DNA of 64,000 nucleotides, from contig OZ020524.1 of assembly GCA_963971425.1 (NCBI GenBank), forward strand, positions 10,977,845-11,041,844, read 5' to 3'. The translations under genes were made by a program, and so were the position numbers. Under the pieces are notes generated by a model. The model did not search any database, was not told the DNA's origin, and saw nothing but the letters and a program-made list of their open reading frames with translations. Positions 45,288-56,620 of the stretch are shown here, in pieces (positions within the stretch are counted from its first letter, which is position 1; each line of letters opens with the position of its first letter). Source of the stretch: Bryoerythrophyllum caledonicum (lineage: Eukaryota > Streptophyta > Bryopsida > Pottiales > Pottiaceae).

Positions 45288-47575
45288 TAGGAAGACTGAA
45301 ACGCAAAAGAGAAACAATTCCTACCAATGTTCTTGCAACATTCTCAAGTTCCATACATGCTCTCGTTTACAAGGACGGATAAACAATGGACTGGTTTAAA
45401 TATCCCATGGCGGCGTATACAACCAATAAAATTATGGTACAAAATAAAATTATTAGGTAGAAATAGAACTGAACGTCCTAATCGTGAGATATGAACGACA
45501 CCAACAATAAATTATACCGACATTATTGGCTAGTTATATTTTGAATTACATCATGGAGAGGTGCGCCGGTACCGGCGCCTTGCGGTCAGTTAAAAGTTCA
45601 AAGTAACTTACAATTACAGGAGATTGTCAAATCTGATTCTAAATGGAAGTGAATAAATAATAGAAAAGATCAAATTTAGCATCATAGATAATAGATGATT
45701 GGCCAGAATTATAGGCTGTAGAATTATTAATTAGTACAGGTATTATATTAACATCTCTACAAAGTGGTCATAATAGTTAGTCCTCATTTCAAGTTAAAAG
45801 AAACGATTCTTGGTATTTGAAAATTGCATTGATATTTATATTAAACCAAACAAAAACCTAATCAAACGGGAATTATATTAATAAATAACCATATAATAGT
45901 TTTACAGAAAATGCAAGCATGTACAGAAACGATCATGTGCATGATGGACATGATGTGCGTATATTTGGAGTTTGAGGTTAAGCATAGAGAAATTGAGAAT
46001 TCATAACTGCTATGTTTGAATTCCCTCCTCTTATTGGTCATTCAAATCGGCGGTGTATGACTATCCAATCTTAGCTTTCCAAATGCACAGCGTCTAATAT
46101 CCCATTATGATTGTTAAGGCATGTTTCGACATTTGAGCTTATATGGGCTTCGAGTTATTGTCTTCCATAAATTCAAGCAGTAGTTCGTGCAGATGTCCTG
46201 GATAGAAAGAGAACAGTACTGAATGGATGCCATCAATTGGAAATCCATTAGTCTTAGTGGAAGGGATACCTGTGCAGTCGTTGAACTATAACAATGATTT
46301 GCCATGTGATATTCTCACTGAGTCGATAAGATATATTGCAGATGCTCATAAAAGTTGTCCCCGCAACACCTGCTCATTTAGTTGAAGGAAAGAAGAAGAG
46401 GAGAAAACGCAGACTCCTCTTTTCAAGTAGCAAGCAGTTGAGGAAGGCAAGGATGAGAAAACGCAAGGCCCAGATTGTAGAGGATGACTTAGGAGATACT
46501 CCACGTGTCTTATCTTTTGAGAGCGGTCCTTCTTTGAGTTTGCCAAGTATGGGCGAGGGCAACATCCAACACAACATATGGATGTGAACATGACGGACAA
46601 GGAGAAGGACGAGGGCAATCATCACTCTGGACAATTGGTACGTGTTCTCATTGATACTTCAAAAATTAATAGGAAAAGTTTAGTTTCTTGGGAACTGTCA
46701 ATCGTTCTATTAAAAACATCTATTTTGTGTTTTCAAACTCATTGAATTTGGCATTGAACAATAATTTAGAACTTAAGTGAATGTTGATATGCATTCAAAC
46801 GAATCTTCTTTTCCGTTATAGAGACAATCACTGTAGTTTTCATTTTTATTTTTTGTTCACTTTCCCTCACTTTATTTATTGTTTTAATTTTTATTATACT
46901 CTCCCTCTCGGTCTCCCTCTCCTTCTTTATTTTTTAAAATTTTTATTTGGATTATCCTTGAATTCAATAAGCGTATACTATTAATTAATAGTAAGAGAAT
47001 CCCTTTGCTTGGATTAATTATTTGCTTTTAAGAGTTGTCCATTGCTCCATCCCCCTCTCCCCCCCTTTTATCATAGTTGAAAAAAATATTCTTAATTATC
47101 CTTCTCCCCCCTCTAAACCTTCTTTTTTAGTAGAGATTGTCGTTTACTCCATTGTAGATTTAAATCTATATTTTTTATTTCAGGATCGTCCCTCACTTCC
47201 ATCTTCTCCCTCTAATTGATGATTTTATATTTTGTTTTTGAATTGACCCTCTCTCCTTTCAATTTTATTGATATAGAAATAAAGATGAATATAAAAATTT
47301 GTTGATACCTCCTAAGACTTCTCGGGAGGTCACAGTCCTACTCCGAATGGAATCAGTATCACCCAGTTCTGCTCCGGCTTAAAGTCGCTTGACTTGGATG
47401 TCGTTCGACTTGGATGTCGTTCATCCATCAGAGTGTGAACTGAAGTTCATGTTATTCCACGCGTCCACGCTTCTACTTTCTGTGTGAACTTTAGAAACCC
47501 TCCCACGTTTATTGGATCTGGAGTTACAAACCCTTCCACAAACCCTTTCGCTACCTCTAACTTCTGTAGATTGTG
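45288..47575. other. Intergenic region between the two divergent genes of element B
   Basis: Presumed shared promoter space. One palindrome, GCGCCGGTACCGGCGC, lies near 45,570; it is a perfect version of the motif repeated in the first intron of the next gene. Tracts at 46.8-47.2 kb are T-rich. A small basic frame lies at 46.3-46.6 kb. Confidence 0.6.
46336..46587 (+). CDS. Small basic open frame, possible exon or captured fragment (low confidence)
   Basis: An 80-codon frame has a lysine/arginine cluster (KKKRRKRRLLFSSSKQLRKA) then an acidic, Ser-rich stretch. The first part could be a nuclear localisation signal. A GTACGT donor-like site follows at about 46,637. No domain is recognised, so it may be a lost exon of a third gene. 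Confidence 0.25.
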   Translation: MQMLIKVVPATPAHLVEGKKKRRKRRLLFSSSKQLRKARMRKRKAQIVEDDLGDTPRVLSFESGPSLSLPSMGEGNIQHNIWM

Positions 47576-50500
47576 ATGCAGGCCGATCAGCCTTCAATTG
47601 AGTCAAGTGAAGACGCTATCAACGACGGAGATTGGGACGCCATGAACTTGAGCGCGGTGAACGAGGACGAGGATGGCGGCCCAGTTGAGCTTGAAAACAG
47701 CCCGCAAGCTGCCGACTCGGCAGCAGGTAAGTATCACGATTACTTCACGTTTCTCAGGTTCTAGACTTTGTGTAGTTGAGCACAACCTCATAATCTCGCA
47801 TGGTCGGGAATTGAGTTTGACGTTGTCGAAATCCTTTTCTTTGATTTGCGGATTCTTCGAACTGGCTCGAAATGGGTTCGCCGGTGTCGGCGGGGGTCAC
47901 AGACCACTGCATAAACGGTTTCATGTGACGTCCACTTGATCGCCAAATTTTAGAGATGGACAGGTCGCCGGTGCCGACGTAGGTCGGTGTGAACCTTCCA
48001 TGTTTCCATATAACACTTGAACGAGGGAACTTCGGTGCGGGCTTGGGTATGTGGATGAGGTATGTAGCTCGTCGAATGTAGGAGAAATGGTGTCGCCGGT
48101 GCCGGCGAGGGTCGGTGTGAGCCCCCCACGTTTCCCAGGAACAGTTGACCATGGGAACTTCGGTGACGGATTGGGTTTAAAGTCAGGTATGCAGCTCGCC
48201 GAATCTTGGAGAGAAGGTGTCGCCAGTGCCGGCTAGGATCGTAGGGGGACTCAGGGCAAACCAAGGCAGGGCCTTTTCCAATGCGTCCTTGGCTACTCGT
48301 TTAGAATCCCACAAGTCTCCATCCCAAAAGTATAACGGTGCTTGAGAAATGCCCACCTCGATGTTTTCCCTGATTCTGACTATTGCATATCCCTGACAGT
48401 CATCCGAACTCAGAATTACTGCCTTCGGATCATCATCTTTGACGGCACACCAGTATTCACGGTACGTTGCATTTTGGTCGAGGTTGATGGTGTACTATCT
48501 CTCTGGTTTCAGATTTATGTGTAATCTGTATATACCCGTCCTCGCCGTAAATACCTCCTCCCACTTCCAAATTACATACGGGTCGCAGAGGAACTAGTCG
48601 GTCCAACAATCACAAGCACCCAAGGGTTTAGTTTCAGGGCTGAACCATGTTGAGTTTGAAGTTAGGGTCTCTTGTTGGTGCCGCCGATTCTTGAATTTTT
48701 GGTGTCGCCGGAATCGGCTGGGGTGTTGAAGGGCCATCCACGATTCCAGGAAGACGAGCATGGGAGGACTTCAGTGCCAGCATGACTTCGGTCTGAAGCA
48801 CGTTGAGGTGTTGATGTTAAAGTGACGCCGGTGCCAGCTAAGGTGTCGCTGGTGCCGGCTGTGGGGTCGCCGGTGCCGGCTGCGGTTCAGATCCTGGTTT
48901 TTTCAGTCGCCGATTATCAAGTGGAGGTGTCGCCGGTGCCGGCGGAGGTCATGAGAGAGGTTTTCGGTGCCAGCATGGATTCACAATATATTCTGAAGCA
49001 CGTCGAAATCTGATTTTGAGGTGTCGCCGGTGTCGGCTTGGGTGTTGAAGGGCCTTCCACGATTCCAGGAACACGAGCATGAGAGGACTTCAGTGCCAGC
49101 ATGACTTCGGTCTGAAGCACGTTGAGGTAGTGATGTTAAAGTGACGCCGGTGCCAGCTAGGGTGTCGCCGGTGCCGGTTGGGGGGTCGCCGGTGCCGGCT
49201 GCGATTCAGATCCAAGTTTTCTCAGTCGCTGTTTATCAAGTGGAGGTGTCGCCGGTGCCGGCGGAGGTCGTGAGAGAGGTTTTCGGTGCCAGCATGGATT
49301 AAGAATATATTCTGAAGCACGTCGAAGTCTGATTTTGAGGTGTCGCCGGTGTCGGCTTGGGTGTTGAAGGGCCTTCTACGCTTTAAGAAACACTTCTATT
49401 AGTGGTCAACGGTGCCGGCGTGGGTTAAGTATCAAGTCTGAAGCACGTCGTTGTTTGATGTAAAAGTGTCGCCGGTGCCGGCTGGGGTGTTTGAGGGCGT
49501 CCCACGCTTTCAGGAATACTCGTAAGAGATCACGGATTCAGCATGGGTTCAGAACATGGTCTCAGCATGGATTCAGAGTATGGTCTGAAGCAGGTCAGAA
49601 GCACGTGGGTTGAAGTTGAAGTGTCGACCATGTGTCGGCGTGGGTTGAGAGGAATTTTTTAGCTCTGAGCTTTCTGTACAATTCAAGACTTTATGCAGAA
49701 GTTTGCGGCATTATTGCAAGGACACTTCGGTGAGCGACACTCGCGGCTGGGGTGAGTTTCAGGGCTGGTCTCTTATAAATGCCGCCGAATCTAGAAATTA
49801 GGTGTCTCCGGTACGGGCTGGGTATTCAGGGCCATCCACGATTCCAGGAATACAAGCGAAAATGCACTTCGGTGTAAAGATGACTTCGATCTGAAGCACG
49901 TCGAAGTGTTAATGTTATAGTGACGCCGGTGCTAGTTGGGGTGTCGCCGGTGCCGGCTGGGGTTCAGATCTTGGTTTTGAGGATCTGTGTTTTAAAGTGG
50001 AGGTGTCGCCGGTGCCGGCGGGGGTGGCGAAGGTCCCCACATGCTTCTCAGATTCAGGAGATAGGAGGGGTCGTGTCCAGATGCCACGACAACCTAGCTG
50101 CCGAGCACTCGTACATGAGGTATGAGTTTTGAGAGCATCCACGGCTTGTTAAGCCTTGTTCCTAGAAGGACTTTTTCAGCAGCCCAAGTTCTTGCAGCAA
50201 TATGCGTGATAGCTTCTGTTCCTGTGTATACATCCTTGAATATATATGAACTTTTTTTCGTGTTGAAGAACTGTTTTTCGTGTTTTTTTCGTGTTGAATA
50301 TCATTTTTGATGTTGTGCAGAGTGGAACCGTCACATAAAAGCATGCTGGTGGAGGTATTAAAAAGCAAGGATGAGGTGGTGAGTATTTTTTATGCTTCTA
50401 ATGGCAAGCTGTTAAGCTCACGGATCGCTGTGAAAAGGGGCGCCGGTGCCGGCGTGGGTCGTGGACCAAAGATTTTACGATTCGACGTGACAGACATGTG

Positions 50501-53500
50501 CATGCACATGTTTATGTTGGGACCTTATTCACGCACGACCGGACATGACCCTCTGCATGCACGTCGGAATGTTGAAGCGAATATTGAGACAACGAAAAGA
50601 TTTTGTTCTCTATTGAACGACTAGACTATTGCTGTGGGGATGCGCCATTGAGATTGCCCAACGATGATGATCACAGAAAGTTGTAGGTCTGAGGTAGAAG
50701 CCTGTGCCGAATGTTACTGATCACCGAATGAATGATCACGAAGCAAGTTAATGGTCTGCTGGAGTGCTCCATCCAGATCGCCGAATGATAATGATCAGAG
50801 CAAGTTAAAGGTCTGAGGTAGAAGGTCTACGCTGTGCACAGAGATCCAGCATGTTCAAATCACTCGACGGGGTTGGCCGGTGTTGGCGGGGGTCTTTTTT
50901 GCGATTTTTTATTTTTGATATTTTTGCTCACCTTATGCTGCGGCTTTTAGAAGGCACCGCATCGTGCTTAAGGTACAAGCATGCATGCACGTCCGGATAT
51001 GACCCTCGAGGCCATGAGCCATGAGGTATTCAAAGTGGACCTGATATAATTTAGTTGGTTTCCATGCATGAGGCGAAAGGTTTGCATGCAGCAACGCATC
51101 TTGCTTTGTTGAGCCTTCATCGTGCTATGTTCGTAGCCTTCATCGTGCCTTGTAGAGCAGCGCATTTAATATTGTGTGGGCTTTCATTGGACAAGTTCTC
51201 AAAGTTGTTGTGGTTCTCACAGTTCCGAAGGTTGACTGCCCTAGTTTCGTGTGTGACGGCACTTATGCTCGTGCACATCATTCCAAACCTTTGTGTGAAG
51301 ACGCAAGAAATATCTTTGATGCTAAAGGCCGCTGAATTGGTCCGCAAAATGAGATTGATCGGAAACCGGAACTTAATTGGAAACCGGTCGGGACTCGGCA
51401 TGCTCAGATGCATACCCATGAGATCCGAAGAACACTAGATCGACACCTCATATTGAACACCACCCTCATAGAACTGGGCTTGACACTTTCACTCGAGGCG
51501 TGTGCCTCATGGATGCCAGCTCTATATGGATAAAATTTTGAACTAAGGAATGCTCTTGAAACGGATCTTGTGAACGTTCTAGTGCTAATACAATATCTAA
51601 CAATCCAGCAGGTGTTCAGTACTTCCCCTGCAGTATCCGACTAGTATCCAGGGGTCCACTACCATCCTGGGTTATGTATCATCCCCGGAGACCAAAGTTA
51701 GTTCTTTTATGGAGACGGGGAAAATTTCATGCCTGCTCCATGGAGTGTATTTTTTTTTGCTTGGAGGGGGCCGCCGGTGCCGGCGGGGGGTTCAATGGTG
51801 CCAGCTTAGATTCTGTATAGTTATATGATGCCAAGATATCATTAACCACCGTTGGATGCGCATGTTATTGGCCACAATTATTATTGACTATTTATGCATT
51901 GATGGATTGCAGATGATGACCCTATGGACAGTCATCCTCTTGACGAGGACAGTATCTCAATGGAGGACTTGAATAAGGAGATGAAGGCTTTGATCTCAAA
52001 GGAATCTGTGAATATTGCTTCATGTTTGGACAATTTGAGGTTTCAGCCAAGGACAAAGTCAAAGTTACAAATTCCACTTTGTCGTATGATATCATTACCG
52101 ATTGTCAGGCCCTATTTGAAAAACGACGTCATGAATCTGGCCTCCCATTTTCTGAGTAATGGATATATGGAAGGCAATGGGGTTTTCTATGTCGCCTTGG
52201 AGAATCATGAAGGTAAGGTTGTTCCTGTGACCACAGATGTCACTGATACTTGGAGCCCTCACTGGGAGGTGGCCAATGCACTTTTTGAAGAACACCTTCT
52301 TGAAGATGAGGATTTGAAGTGTTCCTCCAACAAAATGTTTCACGTGTGGGACGGGAACCATCGCCTTCAAGCCTGGATTCCAATTATTAATGAAGATCAC
52401 TCTGAGGACCCGGCCTGGCATTATGCCGTGGAATCAATTATTCTGGATATTAATGGAGCAGTTGGTCCTCTTCTGAGTGCACTCCATCAAGTGAATTGGT
52501 ACGTTTCTTTTTTTATTTATTTGTATTTCTTGGAGTCTTTATCTTTTGGAGTCTTTATCTTATATTCGGTGCAATTAATAGTTACATGTCAATTATAAAT
52601 TTCAGGAGGAATCAGAAATCGCATGTGACCACCAATCTGGTCCACAAACTCTACAGAATTAATAATATTGGAGCACAACCCCTTTCTTTCTTCCAAGGTC
52701 AAGTGAGTCAAAATGAAATTGGACTTGCTGAATCAAAGCAAAAATCAAAACAGCGAACTTGGTATACTCTTACTTTCGATGGACTTAATAAAGTCCTGAA
52801 CCAGGTATGAACTTCCCTCAATATCCCTTGGTATCATCAAGTTTATCAATCTTAATTGTGAATTTGTATATTGCAATTTTCCTTAACTTTGGGTTGAGTT
52901 ATTTAATTGTACAGCAAGAGTTGGGCGAGGCAGCAGCTAACGCACAGATCAGATTCCACGAAAAGTATCCAGACCCTTCTGATTGGACTTCAGAGAAGGC
53001 TGCTGACTTCATATCGACAGCTGTGAACAAAGTCAAGAAACAATGCTTCATTGAGTTGAAGAAACAAGTGCCAATTGCCGACCCTAAGCACGGACCTGAT
53101 TTTCTACATCAAATAAAGCTTCATTATGAGAATAATGAGGTGCCTGAAATGACTCAGGAGAAACTATGGATGTTTTCTACCTCGGTGATGGAGTCTCATA
53201 TCAAAACCAAATGGCTTGAAAGGTGGAACTCACCCCCTTCTCTTCGTATTCAATTGAAATTTCCAAAACCACGTTTTGGAGATGCTGAATTTCCAGAGTG
53301 GCTTCGAAGGGCTACTTGGTGGAGCCAGGTTAGTTCCAATTCTTTGTGTTCATTATGATTGACTGATCTAGTGTCCTTTTCCCATTTTTTGAAATGACTT
53401 CTAATTGTATTTGCTTATTTGTTTTCTTTCAGTTGGCAGTGGAATTCGAGAGACTTTTTGATACCACCGTTGCGGATTTAGGAGTCACAATTGACTATCA

Positions 53501-55681
53501 CCCAGATGGAGAGGACCCCATTCCATCCATCTCCGAATATGTCGAGCAAATGCGAATCCAACTATGGGATTCTGCATTCTTTCATGAGTTCAAAGTTGAG
53601 AAAGGAGTTCACAAGAACTTTTTGATTGATCAGCAGGTGGGATTTATGCCTGCTATGCAGCGTGTGCTATATCGGTATTTTAAATATATCCTTTATCCTA
53701 CCAGGGCAATTTCCAAGTCACCAGCTTTTTTTGCCACTTGGCTGGATGTGGACAGCGACGATACCATGATATCTGATAATATCCAGAAGTCCTGGAATTC
53801 CTCTCACTGGGAGAGATGCGGCTGGTACCTAGATTGTCCCATTTCAAAGCCTCCACGCTTTGACATCCCAATCAGAGATCGCATTGAACCATCATTGATT
53901 GGGATTCAAAAGGTCCCAGCCGTAGTAGTAGTTCCACCTATTATTTCGAAAACAAAGGGGACAAAAAGGAATTCGACTTGGTCTGCAAAAAATGCCAAAG
54001 ACACTACTGTTTTGGAGGCTCCTGTGCTTGTGGAGCAATTGGATGATATCAATGAGGTTATGCCTTCGTCTTCTAATGTCAGTTATCCTCAACCTTCTCA
54101 AGCAACTACTGTTGTTCAAAGCCAATTACCTCCTTCAAGATTGCCCTTGCAACATGTGAGGGCAAAGAAGACATCCCGAATTTCGAAACCTGCATCCTCC
54201 ACTTCTCTTCATCCATCGTCGATTGTTTTGTTGGAGCAGACTTCTATCTCAGAGATTCTAGAGACGGGGCCCTCTCATTCGGTGCTTTCAAAAATGCATG
54301 CATTAGTAATTGAGGTATATAACTGTCATTGCATTGATAATGTGTTGATTTGATTTAAAATTTAAGTTTGTTATAAGTCATTAGGGTAACTAATTGTTCT
54401 CTATTTTGTAGGGGAAGGGTGATGCCGCAGGCCCTGCACGATCAGGAGCTTGTCCGCACAGTGGTGTCGATTTTATAATCTTCGATGTTCCAGAAGGCCT
54501 TCCGATTCCAGGTCTTTCTGATTCATCTATAGACATTCCATCTTGGAATGTTTATAAAAAATCGGATGTTGAGGCGTTTTTTGAGTTTGCCGATGCATTT
54601 CTCCACAAAGATGGAGGTCTTTTGGTTTTTCTCCCAGAATCTCCATCGATTAGGTTGGATGTGAGAACTTATGCTGCATCATACGAGTTCAAGATTTTAA
54701 AGGATTGGTGGGGTGTTAATGAGCTTCGGCTAACTTCTCCAATTAGTTCTAATAACACTGTAAGTGAGGGATATTCTAATTCTTGTCATATATGTTTTGC
54801 ATCCATGTTTGTAAATTTGTTGATTAAATTTCGAATGTTTTATTTCAGACCCGCCGGTTTCGAATTTTTCTTTTCATCCGTGAGGATAAGGCAGCAAGTT
54901 CCTTCTCCATTCATGTTGATCCTGAACTAGCCAAGGTTGGTATTAATCTAAAGGAAGATGACATTCTATTCAACTATACATCCTCTGAGTCTCAAGCCAT
55001 GAATGGTCCAGTACCATGGAGAGGAGCTCGTGAAAAGGATGAAGGATTTTTGCAGATGTTTGTTGAAGCCTTCACAACTCCAGGCTCAGTAATTTTGGAT
55101 GCCACTGCTGCTACAGGTACAACACTCATAACTTGATGTGATTGTCATTTTTCTAAACTCATCAGTATTTCAATTTTTCTGAATCTTGCTAAATTTTTTA
55201 CTTGGTTTAGGCGCTTCTATTCGAGTAGGAAGCAGGCTACATCGGCATGTGATTGGCTTTGAATCTGATCCACTTATCTTTGAAGCCCTTCTTAGTCCTC
55301 TTCGACAAGTGTCACCAAGTTCACCAATTCCACATACACTAGTTGATGCTTTTGATGACGATGAGGTCCCGGTTCGCCGCATGGCCAAAAAGAACCGTTT
55401 AAGTAAGTAAGTTCATTGTTTCAGTGTTTTCTCCGTAACGATATTTCAATCCTTTTACAAAATATAATTACTTAACTATTTTTTTATTTGGCAGATTGAT
55501 GGACTCCGCGTATTCTCCGCCAAAGTCATTTACTCTTCCATCATATGCAGAGACTATTGCTCGTGCCTATGCTTCATTGCATTCTCCGCCGTTAGTTCAA
55601 AGACATCGTGGTTTCAACCCCGATGTTCATAAATTTCTAGATGTTGAGGCACTAGAGGGTAGTGAAAGTTCTTCTACATAG
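47576..55681 (+). CDS. ParB/Srx-like plus permuted DNA-methyltransferase-like protein, intact, nine exons
   Basis: Exons 47576-47726, 51913-52498, 52606-52804, 52915-53328, 53433-54314, 54412-54759, 54849-55116, 55211-55406 and 55495-55681 all have GT-AG borders and matching phases, giving 1,076 aa with no stop. Residues 1-80 are acidic. Residues about 110-250 resemble a ParB domain ([11 protein letters not shown] at 195-205, then LSALHQVN). A helical middle (250-620) and a low-complexity linker (640-740) follow. The C-terminal domain has the order of permuted beta-class DNA methyltransferases: [10 protein letters not shown] (764-773, in the place of DPPY/SPPY), LVFLPES, then [16 protein letters not shown] (935-950, the SAM-binding motif) and VIGFESDP. 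ParB-methyltransferase fusions are known in phages and bacteria. The altered motif IV may mean weak or no catalysis. Intron 1 (4.2 kb) holds the motif array. Confidence 0.8.
47880..51790. repeat. About 25 copies of a GTCGCCGGTGCCGGC motif in intron 1
   Basis: The core CGCCGGTGCCGGCG is a near-palindrome (perfect if the central TG is TA, as in the copy at 45,570). Copies lie near 47880, 47967, 48092, 48220, 48823, 48845, 48866, 48931, 49022, 49143-49185, 49248, 49342, 49468, 49922-49944, 50008, 50440, 50873 and 51772, most followed by G-rich or GGTC spacers. None is in the exons of the gene. Dense from 48.8 to 50.0 kb. The intron sequence between copies is otherwise non-coding. Confidence 0.93.
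48700..50030. repeat. Higher-order tandem repeat, about 320-bp unit, within the motif array
   Basis: Each unit runs GTGTTGAAGGGCC, CCACGATTCCAGGAA, CAGCATGACTTCGGTCTGAA, TGACGCCGGTGCCAGCTA, then two or three GTCGCCGGTGCCGGC motifs and TATATTCTGAAGCACGTCGA. Two near-identical units lie at about 48.71-49.02 and 49.03-49.34 kb, with shorter ones after. Confidence 0.85.
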
Positions 55682-56280
55682 ATTTTCTATTGTTGTTGTG
55701 ATCATTTATATGGCCTTAGTTTGCTACTACTGTTCTACTATCTTATTCATATATTTCATACTTTGTTCTTTGGTATCATACACGATATTGTGATTCCCTA
55801 GCCATTATTGCTCTAAAGGCAAATGATACAATTTACACGTTTAACTTTCATAATATCTTGTTTAGGGACATTTTTTAAAAATCTTGTTTTGTAAGTGATA
55901 CTACATACAAATGATGGATGTGTAAGAGGAAATTAAATGCAACATTTGGTTAAATTAAATACAGGCATTGCTAATAATGAACTTCTAAACCATCTCACAA
56001 TTTTGATTTTTCCACGGTAATGGGCATCTCTTATCAGTTTTCATTGTTGTACTTGACTACCTTCGGCTTTTCAATTGCATTTGAACGAGATTTATTCCAC
56101 GGAAATAGGATATATACTTCAACTAACAATATCTAATTTTCCTGTATAATGTAAATATCCTACCACGGTTATAGGATCACGAGACAAAAATTAATTATTG
56201 TACTTGAGAAAGACCCACGACTTTCGCCCCTTAAAGATAACAAAACCGAAAAAATACCAAAAAATAAAAGCAAGTTCTAT
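55682..56280. other. Right subterminal region of element B
   Basis: Presumed 3' untranslated and subterminal DNA of the ParB/methyltransferase-like gene. No frame or bounded repeat beyond the CCACGGTAAT-type phrases. Confidence 0.5.
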
Positions 56281-56330
56281 GCTCACCGCTCACCGCTCAC
56301 GCCGACTGCTCACCGACCGCTCACATGGTC
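56281..56330. repeat. Right terminal inverted repeat of element B
   Basis: GCTCACCGCTCACCGCTCAC opens the repeat on the plus strand; its complement matches 41,051-41,100 with about six differences. Confidence 0.88.
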
Positions 56331-56463
56331 AAGTTCTTGCCACTTCCACCACCATTCAAATTATTTTTGCACTTGGAGTAGCCTTGGACTTGGAGATCCA
56401 CCAAATGGATGTATTGACAAAGGCAAAGGGATAATGAGAAGGTAACTACTTGCAAAGTGGGAG

Positions 56464-56620
56464 TGTTAGAGTTTATGAGTTGCTTGTAGTTGTTATTGCA
56501 TTGTGAATAGTTGAGGTAGATTTAGAGGGAAAAGCAAATGGGAGAAATTGGAGAGATGTGAAAGGAACTTGAAGTAGTCCCGTATATATTGGCAAAAGTT
56601 GTTACCAATTGGTAGAGAGA
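56464..56620 (+). repeat. 3' LTR of the Copia fossil, truncated
   Basis: Starts TGTTAGAGTTTATGAGTTGC, aligned with 38,153 onward, and breaks off near 56,620 where the LINE begins. Recorded as part of the fossil. Confidence 0.8.

Larger units (their letters stand above)
41051..56330. mobile_element. Element B: 15.3-kb MULE-type transposon carrying a ParB/methyltransferase-like gene
   Basis: Inverted ends of 50 bp (41051-41100 and 56281-56330) agree at 44 positions by eye; the inner part is GTGAGCGGTGAGCGGTGAGC in both. The element interrupts the reverse transcriptase region of a Copia fossil, and TTGCCACTTCCACCA stands on both sides (41029-41043 and 56337-56351), a likely target duplication though longer than the 8-11 bp usual for MULEs and 6-7 bp away from the inverted repeats. 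Inside are a minus-strand MULE transposase gene and a divergent plus-strand ParB/methyltransferase-like gene with a motif-filled first intron. This places the second gene as cargo of the transposon. Confidence 0.85.
38153..56620 (+). mobile_element. Copia-family LTR retrotransposon fossil, interrupted by element B
   Basis: Fossil. A 5' LTR begins TGTTAGAG at 38,153 and a truncated 3' LTR begins with the same sequence at 56,464, after a purine-rich tract. Between them are a gag region (about 39,335-40,053) with a CCHC zinc knuckle, a protease-like D-S-G region near 40,190, and pieces of reverse transcriptase on both sides of a 15.3-kb insertion (41,051-56,330). The element is clearly broken, with large internal losses and several further breaks. 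The LTRs match at roughly four bases in five by eye, so it is old, and older than element B. Confidence 0.85.

Noticed and set aside
51055-51438. 127-codon frame in the first intron of the ParB/methyltransferase-like gene
   Set aside because: No motif, no splice support, and it lies inside an intron defined by two phase-compatible exons.
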